Of a DNA stretch of 15,426 bases, positions 1-7,270 are shown one piece after another. Numbering within the stretch: position 1 is the stretch's first letter; each line of letters starts with the position of its first letter. The position numbers were made by a program, and so were the translations under genes. This DNA is from an uncultured Collinsella sp. (GTDB lineage Bacteria > Actinomycetota > Coriobacteriia > Coriobacteriales > Coriobacteriaceae). The stretch lies in assembly GCA_958354105.1 (NCBI GenBank), contig CATWVA010000040.1:1-15426 (forward strand). Reading direction: 5' to 3'. Under the pieces are notes generated by a model. It made no database searches and was not told the origin of the DNA. It saw only the letters and a list, made by a program, of their open reading frames with translations.

Positions 1-423
1 CCCTGCGACCTGAAAGACACCGCATGGTTTGGCAAAATCGATGCCTCCGGCGGGGCGGTGTTCTTTGCCTCCGGAGTGTTCTATTACTTTCTGACCCAGC
101 AGGTCCGGGAACTGGTGCGGGAGATGGCGGACGCTTTCCCCGGCGGTGTGCTGGTCTTTGATGCTGCCAATCGGACGGCAGTAAAGATGATCGCAAAAAC
201 ATGGCTTAAGACTGCAAAAATCAAAGATGTGGGGGCATATTTTGCGGTTTCGGATGCCGCCAGGGAAATCGGCGCGTGGGACAGCCGTCTGCAGGTCACA
301 AGTCGCGGCTATATGCTGGGTTACAACGATTTGAGGGACTCTTCTGTCAACGGCTTTTTCCGGTTTCTCGCAAGGGTCGGTGACAACGGGATGAAAATGC
401 AAATCGTGAAAATAAGATTTTGA
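1..423 (+). CDS. Class I SAM-dependent methyltransferase, 3' part (5' end outside window)
   Basis: The frame is open from base 1 to a TGA at 421-423, giving the last 140 residues of a longer protein. It begins PCDLKDTAWFGKI and continues with a run of small and aromatic residues (about 16-33), then a predicted strand GGVLVFDAAN near 50-60. This layout resembles the C-terminal half of Rossmann-fold O-methyltransferases of the leucine carboxyl methyltransferase/TcmP-like group. The SAM-binding glycine motif would lie upstream, outside the window, so the family call rests on the C-terminal half alone. Codon use is visibly less GC-biased than in the genes to the right (many AAA, GCA and ATT codons), which could mean transfer. 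The target is unknown. A GTG at 58 is internal, not a start. Confidence 0.65.
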   Translation, partial: PCDLKDTAWFGKIDASGGAVFFASGVFYYFLTQQVRELVREMADAFPGGVLVFDAANRTAVKMIAKTWLKTAKIKDVGAYFAVSDAAREIGAWDSRLQVTSRGYMLGYNDLRDSSVNGFFRFLARVGDNGMKMQIVKIRF

Positions 424-509
424 GAGGCAAAAACGAAGCGCATTCACTTGGACGTCGAAGAAGACGGCTTTTACGGCGCATATTGGGCATGCAAGGACAC
501 GCATACAGC

Positions 510-543
510 AGCGGGCACGGATTCAATTGAAACCGTGCCCGCT
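510..543. terminator. Hairpin terminator between convergent methyltransferase and guaA
   Basis: A perfect 11-bp stem (AGCGGGCACGG at 510-520 with its complement at 533-543) encloses a 12-nt loop. It lies between two converging genes. The plus-strand side is followed by the T-rich stretch ATCTGATACTATATTATTTT, so it looks best as the terminator of the plus-strand gene. It may also stop guaA transcripts, although the minus-strand side has no U-run. Confidence 0.7.
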
Positions 544-577
544 ATCTGATACTATATTATTTTATCGAACGTATGTT

Positions 578-2176
578 CTATTCCCACTCGATGGTCGCGG
601 GCGGCTTGGACGTGATGTCGTAGCACACGCGGTTGGCGCCGGGAACCTCGGCTACGATGCGGCCGGAGATGCGGGCCAGCACGTCGTAGGGCAGCTTGGC
701 CCAGTCGGCGGTCATGGCGTCGCTGGACTCGACGGCGCGCAGGATGATCGGGCGCTGATAGGTGCGCTCGTCGCCCATAACGCCAACGGACTTAATATCG
801 GGCAGGACCGCGAAATACTGCCAGCAGCTGTGCTCGGAGTTGCGCTCGCCGGTCTGCTCAAACAGGCGCTGGTTGTAGGCGTCGAGCTCCTCGCGCACGA
901 TAGCGTCGGCGTTCTTGAGGATCTCGAGCTTCTCTTTGTCGACCGCACCGATGATGCGGATGGCAAGACCCGGGCCCGGGAAAGGCTGACGGAACACGAT
1001 GTGACCCGGCAGACCCAGCGCCAGACCAAGCGCGCGGACCTCGTCCTTAAAGAAGTGGTCGAGCGGCTCAATGAGGTCGAAGTGCACGCCCTCGGGGAAC
1101 GGGATCAGGTTGTGATGGCTCTTGATGGTGGCCGTCTTGCCGCCCGTCTTGCGAGCGCCGGACTCGATGATGTCGGGGTAGATGGTGCCCTGAGCCAGGT
1201 ACTTCACGGGTTTACCATCGGTCTCAAGCTGCTGAGCAACCGCGAAGAACTCTTTCCAGAACTGCGTACCGATGATGCGGCGCTTCTCCTCGGGCTCGGT
1301 CACGCCGGCCAGAAGCTCGGCATAACGGTCCTCGGCGTGGACGTGGATAAAGTCGACGTCAAACTGCTTGGTGAAGACCTCCTCCACCTGCTCGGGCTCG
1401 CCCTTGCGCAGCAGACCGTGGTTGATGAACACGCAGGTCATCTGCTTGCCTACGGCGCGGGCGCCCAGCGCAGCCACGACGGAGGAGTCGACGCCGCCGG
1501 ACAGGGCCAGAATCACGCGGTCGTTGCCGACCTTCTCGCGGAACTCGGCCGTCATGGTCTCGACCAGGTTGTCCATGCTCCAGTTGGGCTCCAGGCCGCA
1601 GATCTCAAACAGGAAGTTGCTCAGCAGCTGCTGACCGTACTCGGAATGCTTGACCTCGGGGTGGAACTGCGTGGTGAAGATCTTGCGCTCGACGCACTCC
1701 ATGGCGGCAACCGGGCACACGTCGGTGCTGGCGGTAACGGTAAAGCCCTCGGGCACCTCGGAGACGGCATCGCGGTGGCTCATCCACACGGTCTGCTCCA
1801 TGGGCGTGGAGTTAAAGAGCTTGGCGCCTGCCGTGCGCGTGATGGTGGCGCGGCCATACTCGCCCACCTCGGAGTGGCCGACCTTGCCACCGAGCGTCAC
1901 GGCCGTGATCTGATGACCGTAGCAAAAGCCCAGGACGGGAAGGCCCAGGTCAAAGATGGCGGGGTCGATGGACGGAGCGTCCTCGGCGTACACGGAGGCC
2001 GGACCGCCGGAAAGGATGAGCGCAGAGGCGTTCATCTCGCGAATCTCATCGGCCGATATGTCGCAGGGAACAATCTCGGAATACACGTTGAGGTCGCGGA
2101 CGCGACGGGCAATGAGCTGACCGTACTGCGCACCAAAGTCGAGTACGAGGACCTTTGCGGAAGCCTTTTGATCCAT
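578..2176 (-). CDS. guaA: GMP synthase (glutamine-hydrolysing)
   Basis: GuaA converts XMP to GMP in the cytosol, using ATP and ammonia released from glutamine. The protein is 532 aa. An N-terminal class I glutamine amidotransferase domain (about 8-195) has the nucleophile Cys85 in GFCYGHQ and the catalytic pair His172/Glu174 in FHPEV. The ATP pyrophosphatase domain carries the P-loop SGGVDSS at 226-232 and, further on, GTIYPDIIES. The C-terminal dimerisation domain contains RQPFPGPGLAIRIIG and ends PPATIEWE, the usual GuaA terminus. Start: ATG at 2176, followed by DQKASAKVLVLDFG, with AGAGGGGA just upstream. An in-frame ATG 12 codons further out has a proline/glycine-rich extension and poor support. 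The gene is divergent from ansA. No purine riboswitch was recognised upstream. Confidence 0.97.
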   Translation of the reverse strand: MDQKASAKVLVLDFGAQYGQLIARRVRDLNVYSEIVPCDISADEIREMNASALILSGGPASVYAEDAPSIDPAIFDLGLPVLGFCYGHQITAVTLGGKVGHSEVGEYGRATITRTAGAKLFNSTPMEQTVWMSHRDAVSEVPEGFTVTASTDVCPVAAMECVERKIFTTQFHPEVKHSEYGQQLLSNFLFEICGLEPNWSMDNLVETMTAEFREKVGNDRVILALSGGVDSSVVAALGARAVGKQMTCVFINHGLLRKGEPEQVEEVFTKQFDVDFIHVHAEDRYAELLAGVTEPEEKRRIIGTQFWKEFFAVAQQLETDGKPVKYLAQGTIYPDIIESGARKTGGKTATIKSHHNLIPFPEGVHFDLIEPLDHFFKDEVRALGLALGLPGHIVFRQPFPGPGLAIRIIGAVDKEKLEILKNADAIVREELDAYNQRLFEQTGERNSEHSCWQYFAVLPDIKSVGVMGDERTYQRPIILRAVESSDAMTADWAKLPYDVLARISGRIVAEVPGANRVCYDITSKPPATIEWE

Positions 2177-2232
2177 GGTATCCCCTCTTGTTGGCGGGGA
2201 GCCGGTGCCCACCCGCGTGAATGAACGAAAAT

Positions 2233-2263
2233 AACCTCCATAGTGTACACGTTATATGGGGTT
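2233..2263. promoter_or_regulatory. Imperfect dyad upstream of guaA
   Basis: The palindrome GTGTACAC (2243-2250) is flanked by AACCTCCATA on the left and TATATGGGGTT on the right. The outer arms are near-complements of unequal length. It lies 57-87 bp upstream of the guaA start, where an operator or leader structure would be expected. No convincing -35/-10 pair was found next to it, so the regulatory role is a guess. Confidence 0.3.
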
Positions 2264-2364
2264 TCTCGTCCCTCGCAGCCATCAGCGCACGGCAAACGCA
2301 CGACCAGGGCCCCTATTTGACGGCAATTGAAGTGTTACCAAACGTTACGGATGATGTAATACGT

Positions 2365-2393
2365 TTGAACATTGGACGCCCTGTGCCACAATA
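2365..2393 (+). promoter_or_regulatory. Candidate promoter of ansA
   Basis: TTGAAC (2365-2370) is followed after 16-17 bp by CACAAT/ACAATA (2387-2393). Each matches the sigma-70 consensus at four of six positions. It lies about 50 bp before the ansA start, in the only non-coding stretch available. Confidence 0.35.
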
Positions 2394-2443
2394 CTGCCGA
2401 ACGACTCCGCCTCTGCGGCGGCAAATACGATAGGAATACCAGC

Positions 2444-3457
2444 ATGAAGCGCATCCTTCTCATCGCCACGGGCGGCACCATCGCATCGACCGAGGACGGC
2501 AACGGCCTCTCCCCCGCCCTGACCGGTGAGGAGCTCGCCCAGAGCGTCCCCGAGATCTCAGGCCTCTGCGAGCTCGACGTCGTGCAGCCCATGAACATCG
2601 ACAGTACCAATATGCGTCCCAGTGACTGGATGCGTATCCGCGACGTCATCGTCGAAGGCTATGCCGACCACGACGGCTTCGTGATTCTGCACGGCACCGA
2701 CACCATGAGCTATACCGCGGCAGCACTTTCCTATCTGATTCAGGACAGCCCCAAGCCCATCGTACTCACCGGCTCGCAAAAGCCCATGGGCAACCCCTTT
2801 ACCGACGCCAAGCTCAATCTGTACCAGAGCCTGCTCTATGCGCTCGACGAGCACTCGCACGATGTGTCGATTGTGTTTGGTGGCGTCGCCATTGCCGGCA
2901 CGCGCGCCCGCAAGCAGCGCACCATGAGCTTTAACGCGTTCATTAGCGTCAACTATCCGCCCATTGCCTACATCCGCAACGACCGCATCGTGCGCAACGG
3001 GCTCCACGGCACTCATCAGGGCGAAAACCCGGTGCGTTTCTACAACAGCATCGACCCGCGCGTGTTTGTCCTTAAGCTTACGCCCGGCGTGAACCCGGGT
3101 ATCCTGGACGCCCTAGCCGATAGCTACGATGCTGTAATTCTTGAGACCTTTGGCATTGGCGGTATTCCCGAGTTTGGCGAGTCCGGCGAGTCATTCCAGG
3201 AGGCGATTTTCCGCTGGGTCGATTCGGGCCGCACCGTCGTTATGACCACGCAGGTCCCCGAAGAGGGCCTCGATCTGGGCGTTTATGAGGTCGGCCGTGC
3301 TTACGCCGATCATCCGGGCATTCTGCGCGGCGACGACATGACCACCGAGACGCTTGTGGCCAAGACCATGTGGGCACTCGGCCAGTCACGCGATGCCGCC
3401 GAAATCCAGCGCCTGTTCTACAGCCAAGTTAACCACGACCGCATCCCGATGGCGTAA
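2444..3457 (+). CDS. ansA: Type I (cytoplasmic) L-asparaginase
   Basis: The enzyme hydrolyses L-asparagine to aspartate and ammonia. The 337-aa protein has both family signatures: TGGTIAST at 9-16, with the nucleophilic Thr12, and HGTDTM at 83-88, with the second catalytic Thr85 and Asp86. Lys157 in RARKQRT fits the catalytic lysine position. The C-terminal domain contains ETFGIGGIPEF. There is no signal peptide, which together with the sequence style points to the cytosolic type I enzyme rather than the periplasmic type II. Start: ATG at 2444, with AGGA 8 bp upstream. An in-frame ATG at 2372 would add 24 residues unlike the family and overlap the promoter. The stop lies 22 bp from the convergent XRE gene, and no terminator hairpin is seen there. 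Confidence 0.94.
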   Translation: MKRILLIATGGTIASTEDGNGLSPALTGEELAQSVPEISGLCELDVVQPMNIDSTNMRPSDWMRIRDVIVEGYADHDGFVILHGTDTMSYTAAALSYLIQDSPKPIVLTGSQKPMGNPFTDAKLNLYQSLLYALDEHSHDVSIVFGGVAIAGTRARKQRTMSFNAFISVNYPPIAYIRNDRIVRNGLHGTHQGENPVRFYNSIDPRVFVLKLTPGVNPGILDALADSYDAVILETFGIGGIPEFGESGESFQEAIFRWVDSGRTVVMTTQVPEEGLDLGVYEVGRAYADHPGILRGDDMTTETLVAKTMWALGQSRDAAEIQRLFYSQVNHDRIPMA

Positions 3458-3479
3458 TTCAGTTGTCGGCGGGTATCCC

Positions 3480-3698
3480 CTATTCGATGCCCTCGAGAAG
3501 CTCTGACACCGTCATGCCGAGTGCGGGCGCGATCTTAAATAGAACCTTGAGCGTGAAATTTGCCGTCCCATCTTCGATTCTGTCGAGATAGGGGCGGCTG
3601 ATTCCTGCTGCCACACAAAAATCGACCTTGGAGATACCAAGGTCCCTGCGCGTCTGCTCGACTCGCTTGCCAAGAATCTGTTTCGCACGTTCGTCCAT
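3480..3698 (-). CDS. Small XRE-family helix-turn-helix regulator
   Basis: This 72-aa protein is almost entirely one Cro/C1-type HTH domain. Residues about 16-60 hold LGISKVDFCVAAGISRPYLD, then RIEDGTANFTLKVLFKIAPALGMTVSELL, the standard five-helix pattern with a recognition helix around SRPYLDRIEDG. No sensor or enzymatic domain is attached. The start at 3698 is the only ATG in this frame before the palindrome, but its ribosome-binding site is poor (no clear purine run). The gene is divergent from the 129-aa gene at 3775 and starts 30 bp from a perfect 24-bp palindrome, its likely operator, so it is probably autoregulated. Such single-domain XRE proteins can be antitoxins, phage-type repressors or local regulators; the sequence does not decide. 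Confidence 0.85.
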   Translation of the reverse strand: MDERAKQILGKRVEQTRRDLGISKVDFCVAAGISRPYLDRIEDGTANFTLKVLFKIAPALGMTVSELLEGIE

Positions 3699-3727
3699 GC
3701 AGCCGAGTTTGAAATGGAGCTGAACAA

Positions 3728-3751
3728 AAACGTAAACTATAGTTTACGTTT
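3728..3751. promoter_or_regulatory. 24-bp perfect palindrome, probable operator of the XRE regulator
   Basis: The half-site AAACGTAAACTA (3728-3739) is followed directly by its exact reverse complement (3740-3751), with centre CTATAG. It lies between the divergent genes starting at 3698 and 3775. On the plus strand, TTGAAA (3709-3714), 18 bp and TAAACT (3733-3738) form a plausible promoter whose -10 lies inside the palindrome. A bound dimer would therefore block transcription toward the 129-aa gene. Confidence 0.75.
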
Positions 3752-3774
3752 AAACGAATACACAGGAGTTTTCT

Positions 3775-4164
3775 ATGTCGGGTTCTTCGGTCCGCATGTA
3801 CCGAGCCACCGTTCGCACAAACAGCGTGCCGCCCAAGTTCGTCGTCGTTGAAGCTGAATGTCTTTCGCCCGATGAGCGCACAGCATTTGCATTGCTATCA
3901 AGTCGCGTCGTCGCCGTTCTGGTCCCTTGCCCGGAGAAAGGAGAACTTGCTATCCAATGCCAAGCGCACAGCTGCTCGCTCAATCAGGCTGCCGTAATCG
4001 CAACCAGCCAACGCGGCCTGCCGCTCCTTTTAGAAGCCGGCATAGCACTCACCCTTCGCGGCGCCGGATACGAAAACGAGGCCGCCGCCGATGTAGTCTT
4101 TCAACCACGATCGAGCGGCGGCCTCGCAGCAGCCATTGAATATGCATGCAGGCTCGTTGCCTAA
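3775..4164 (+). CDS. Hypothetical 129-aa protein, divergent from XRE regulator
   Basis: I do not recognise this family. The gene has a good ribosome-binding site (AGGAG at 3764-3768, 6 bp before the ATG) and begins just outside the operator palindrome, so it is very likely expressed and controlled by the XRE protein. The product looks soluble, with no signal peptide. Its mixed strands and helices include hydrophobic stretches RVVAVLVPCP (44-53) and LPLLLEAGIALTL (82-94). There are five cysteines (29, 52, 62, 67, 125), two of them in QCQAHSC (61-67). The C-terminus is glycine- and alanine-rich. A perfect 10-bp inverted repeat lies inside the coding region (4078-4087 and 4116-4125). The gene converges on the DUF1648 gene 9 bp away. 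A toxin-antitoxin role is possible from the layout but has no support from motifs. Confidence 0.6.
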   Translation: MSGSSVRMYRATVRTNSVPPKFVVVEAECLSPDERTAFALLSSRVVAVLVPCPEKGELAIQCQAHSCSLNQAAVIATSQRGLPLLLEAGIALTLRGAGYENEAAADVVFQPRSSGGLAAAIEYACRLVA

Positions 4165-4173
4165 AAGGACAAG

Positions 4174-4557
4174 CTAGAAACCAAAGCCAAAGCCCGTTCC
4201 GGTAATCGCCGAGTACATAAAGTAAACGTTGATCACGTTGAGGAACACACCCGTGATGCAACCGTTGCGCAGGTAGCGCTCGCATACGATGCGCGCCATG
4301 GCGGCGGAGTCATCATTGTTCTTGGCCTGGCGTCCCGCCGTAAAGTACGTCGCCACGCTCAGCAGCAGGTTGAGCACCGGAAGCGCCAGCAGCTCGTAGC
4401 TCTTGCCCCAGCGCGTCACCTCGCCGGCGGCATTAAACTTCGTTGCCACCTCGGGGCCAATGTTGGGGATCACAAACGCCGCTATCACCAGCGGAAGCAC
4501 CGCAAGCACCAGCAGCGCGATGCCCATGTAGCCGGCTTTTTTGCCATATTTGAACAT
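4174..4557 (-). CDS. Small DUF1648-type membrane protein (SdpI-like N-terminal region)
   Basis: This 127-aa membrane protein has about three hydrophobic segments (10-30, 54-73 and 99-119). Between the first two lies KFNAAGEVTRWGKS (40-53), which matches the DUF1648 pattern (F-N-x-x-G-x-x-x-x-W-G-K) found in SdpI-like immunity proteins and related membrane proteins. It is shorter than full SdpI proteins, which have a further membrane domain. The C-terminus is an unusual TGTGFGFGF tail. The gene starts 11 bp after the ychF stop, with AAGGA before the ATG, so it is probably co-transcribed with ychF. The function is unknown; a role in envelope stress or peptide immunity would be a guess from the domain name. 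Confidence 0.75.
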   Translation of the reverse strand: MFKYGKKAGYMGIALLVLAVLPLVIAAFVIPNIGPEVATKFNAAGEVTRWGKSYELLALPVLNLLLSVATYFTAGRQAKNNDDSAAMARIVCERYLRNGCITGVFLNVINVYFMYSAITGTGFGFGF

Positions 4558-4568
4558 GCGCGTCGTCC

Positions 4569-5645
<1,077 letters not shown>

Positions 5646-5688
5646 GACAGCTCCTTTTGATACAGGTACTTCAAACTGCATAAGTATA

Positions 5689-5732
5689 GCGCCGCCGCAG
5701 CATCCGGGCGAATCCGGACACCGCGGCGGCGC
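5689..5732 (-). terminator. GC-rich hairpin between the GH4 gene and ychF
   Basis: A perfect 10-bp stem (GCGCCGCCGC at 5689-5698 with GCGGCGGCGC at 5723-5732) lies about 40 bp after the stop of the GH4 gene. On the minus strand it is followed by TATACTTATG rather than a strong U-run, so it is either a weak intrinsic terminator or a transcript-stabilising 3' end. The TATACT just beyond it could serve as a -10 for ychF, but no -35 is visible. Confidence 0.5.
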
Positions 5733-5772
5733 AAATGAAGCAGAGATGCGTGAGAGTTCGAGACAGCAGTCC

Positions 5773-7116
5773 TTACTTAAGCTCGGGCCAGAAATCCTTG
5801 TTGGCCTCGATGAGCTCGTCCAGGATCTGCTTGGCAACGCTCGCCGAAGGAATGGTCTTGGAGAGCGTGAGTGCCTGCCAGAGCTTCTGGTAGCTGCCCT
5901 CGACCCAAGCCTGGACAACGAGCTTCTCGACGGAAACCTGCTGCTCCATCAGGCCCTTCTGGAACTGCGGGATCGGGCCCTGGCAGATCTTCTCAAAGCC
6001 GTTGGAGCCAACGATGCAAGGCACCTCGACCATGGCCGTCGGGTCGAAGTTGGGCACAGCGCCATCGTTGGGGACAATCAGCAGGAAGCGCTCGAGCGTG
6101 TTCTCGGCCAGCGCGCAGGCAAGGTCGACGATGTAGTTGGCGTGTACGTCGGGCTCAAAGCCGCCGTCCTTGGCAGTACCCTTGGCGATGATGTCGCGGC
6201 AAGCACCAAAGACCTTCTTCTCGCGGCCGTCCATAACCTCATTGGCGCGAGTGTAGTTGGGGTCAGACGTCTCGACAACATAGTCCGGGTACAGGTAGTA
6301 CTTGAGGTAGGTGTTGGGAATCGTCTCGGGATCGACAGCATAGACATCCTTGGCCTTGCCGAAGGTGTGAATCCAGCTCTCCTCGACGTGCTGCTCCTTA
6401 CCGGCCTCGTGCTCAATGCCGTCCAAGTAGCCGTTCTTTGCCATGTGCTCCTTGATCTGCGGCATGAGGTCGTTGCCCTCCTTGTCGTAGATCTTGCTCC
6501 ACCAACCAAAGTGGTTGAGGCCGTAGTAGCTGTACTGCAGCTCGCGACGATCCTTGATGCCGCACATACGGCTCATCTTATCCATGAGGTCAATCGGCAT
6601 GTCGCAGATGTTGATGATGCGGCTGTTGGGGCGCAGCACGCGGCAGGCCTCGGCGACGATGGCCGCGGGGTTGGAGTAGTTGAGCATCCAGGCGTTGGGG
6701 CTGTACTTCTCCATGTAGTCCAGGATCTCGATGACACCGCCGATGGAGCGCATACCGTAGGCGATGCCGCCAGCGCCGCAGGTCTCCTGACCAACGCAGC
6801 CGTACTTGAGGGGGATCTTCTCGTCGAGCTCACGCATGGCGTACAGGCCGACGCGGATGTGAGCAAGGACGAAGTCGGTCCCGGTGAATGCGGTCTCGGG
6901 ATCGGTGGTGTAGTTGAACTCAACCTCGGGAGCGTTCTCGTGGAAGTAGATCTCGCAGGCCTTGGCCACGGTCTCCTGGCGCTCGGCGTTGTTGTCGTAG
7001 AAGGTCACCTTGTTGACCGGGAAGCGGTCGCGCTCCTCAAGCAGCATCAGGGCAATGCCCGGAGTGAAGGTAGAGCCACCGCCGGCAATGGTCACGGCAT
7101 AGTTTTTCTTGGACAT
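5773..7116 (-). CDS. 6-phospho-alpha-glucosidase, glycoside hydrolase family 4
   Basis: This cytosolic enzyme cleaves 6'-phosphorylated alpha-glucosides such as maltose-6'-phosphate, using NAD+ and a divalent metal (usually Mn2+) in a redox-elimination mechanism. The 447-aa length is normal. The N-terminal NAD-binding motif is AGGGSTFTPG (11-20). CDMP at 171-174 is the signature that separates alpha-specific members from beta-specific GH4 enzymes; Cys171 and His202 (in NHFGWW) should bind the metal, and Asp172 should act as general acid. These match the numbering I recall for Bacillus subtilis MalA/GlvA. A catalytic tyrosine is probably Tyr270 in NTYLKYYLYPDY. Start: ATG at 7116, with AGGAGG 5 bp upstream. 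The gene lies 154 bp downstream of the PTS permease and almost certainly acts on its product. Family names include MalH, AglA and GlvA. Confidence 0.95.
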   Translation of the reverse strand: MSKKNYAVTIAGGGSTFTPGIALMLLEERDRFPVNKVTFYDNNAERQETVAKACEIYFHENAPEVEFNYTTDPETAFTGTDFVLAHIRVGLYAMRELDEKIPLKYGCVGQETCGAGGIAYGMRSIGGVIEILDYMEKYSPNAWMLNYSNPAAIVAEACRVLRPNSRIINICDMPIDLMDKMSRMCGIKDRRELQYSYYGLNHFGWWSKIYDKEGNDLMPQIKEHMAKNGYLDGIEHEAGKEQHVEESWIHTFGKAKDVYAVDPETIPNTYLKYYLYPDYVVETSDPNYTRANEVMDGREKKVFGACRDIIAKGTAKDGGFEPDVHANYIVDLACALAENTLERFLLIVPNDGAVPNFDPTAMVEVPCIVGSNGFEKICQGPIPQFQKGLMEQQVSVEKLVVQAWVEGSYQKLWQALTLSKTIPSASVAKQILDELIEANKDFWPELK

Positions 7117-7214
7117 GATGTCCTCCTCATTCTGGCCGCTTGCTCAATCCATCCCCGCACGCGGCCTGTACGGTTTGGAATTGTTACCTAGAAGTGAAGT
7201 TTTTATCTCTAGAA

Positions 7215-7250
7215 TCGGCCCTGCGGTGCATACCGGCTCTGCAAGGCCGA
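7215..7250 (-). other. Intercistronic hairpin between PTS permease and GH4 genes
   Basis: In minus-strand RNA a 10-bp stem forms between 7250-7241 and 7224-7215, with one G-U pair; the same position is a C-A mismatch on the plus strand. The loop can fold further (GGT/ACC). The U-run after it is poor (UUCUAGAGAUAAAAAC), so a partial terminator, a processing site or a stabiliser of the upstream permease message all remain possible. Confidence 0.4.
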
Positions 7251-7270
7251 TTGTTTCGATGGACGATGGT

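Noticed and set aside
424..509. Small gene after the methyltransferase (41 codons continuing the same frame)
   Set aside because: There is no start codon with a ribosome-binding site, and the end of the frame runs through the terminator hairpin.
527..2224. 565-codon open frame on the plus strand opposite guaA
   Set aside because: It is antisense to a complete guaA, its translation is low-complexity (Ala/Gly/Leu/Val/Asp-rich), and such frames arise routinely from GC-biased third positions. The same applies to long frames opposite the GH4 gene (5554-7191), the permease (7361-8974), ychF (4587-5660) and the dehydrogenase (9213-9995).
2177..2443. Purine (guanine) riboswitch upstream of guaA
   Set aside because: The conserved loop and junction sequences of the purine riboswitch could not be found on either strand.
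3458..3479. Terminator between ansA and the XRE gene
   Set aside because: The 22-bp gap contains no inverted repeat long enough for a hairpin.
5646..5918. 91-codon N-terminal extension of ychF
   Set aside because: The extension is rich in Arg, Ser and Pro, crosses the hairpin at 5689-5732 and is unlike YchF. GTG at 5645 with AGGAG gives the family N-terminus.
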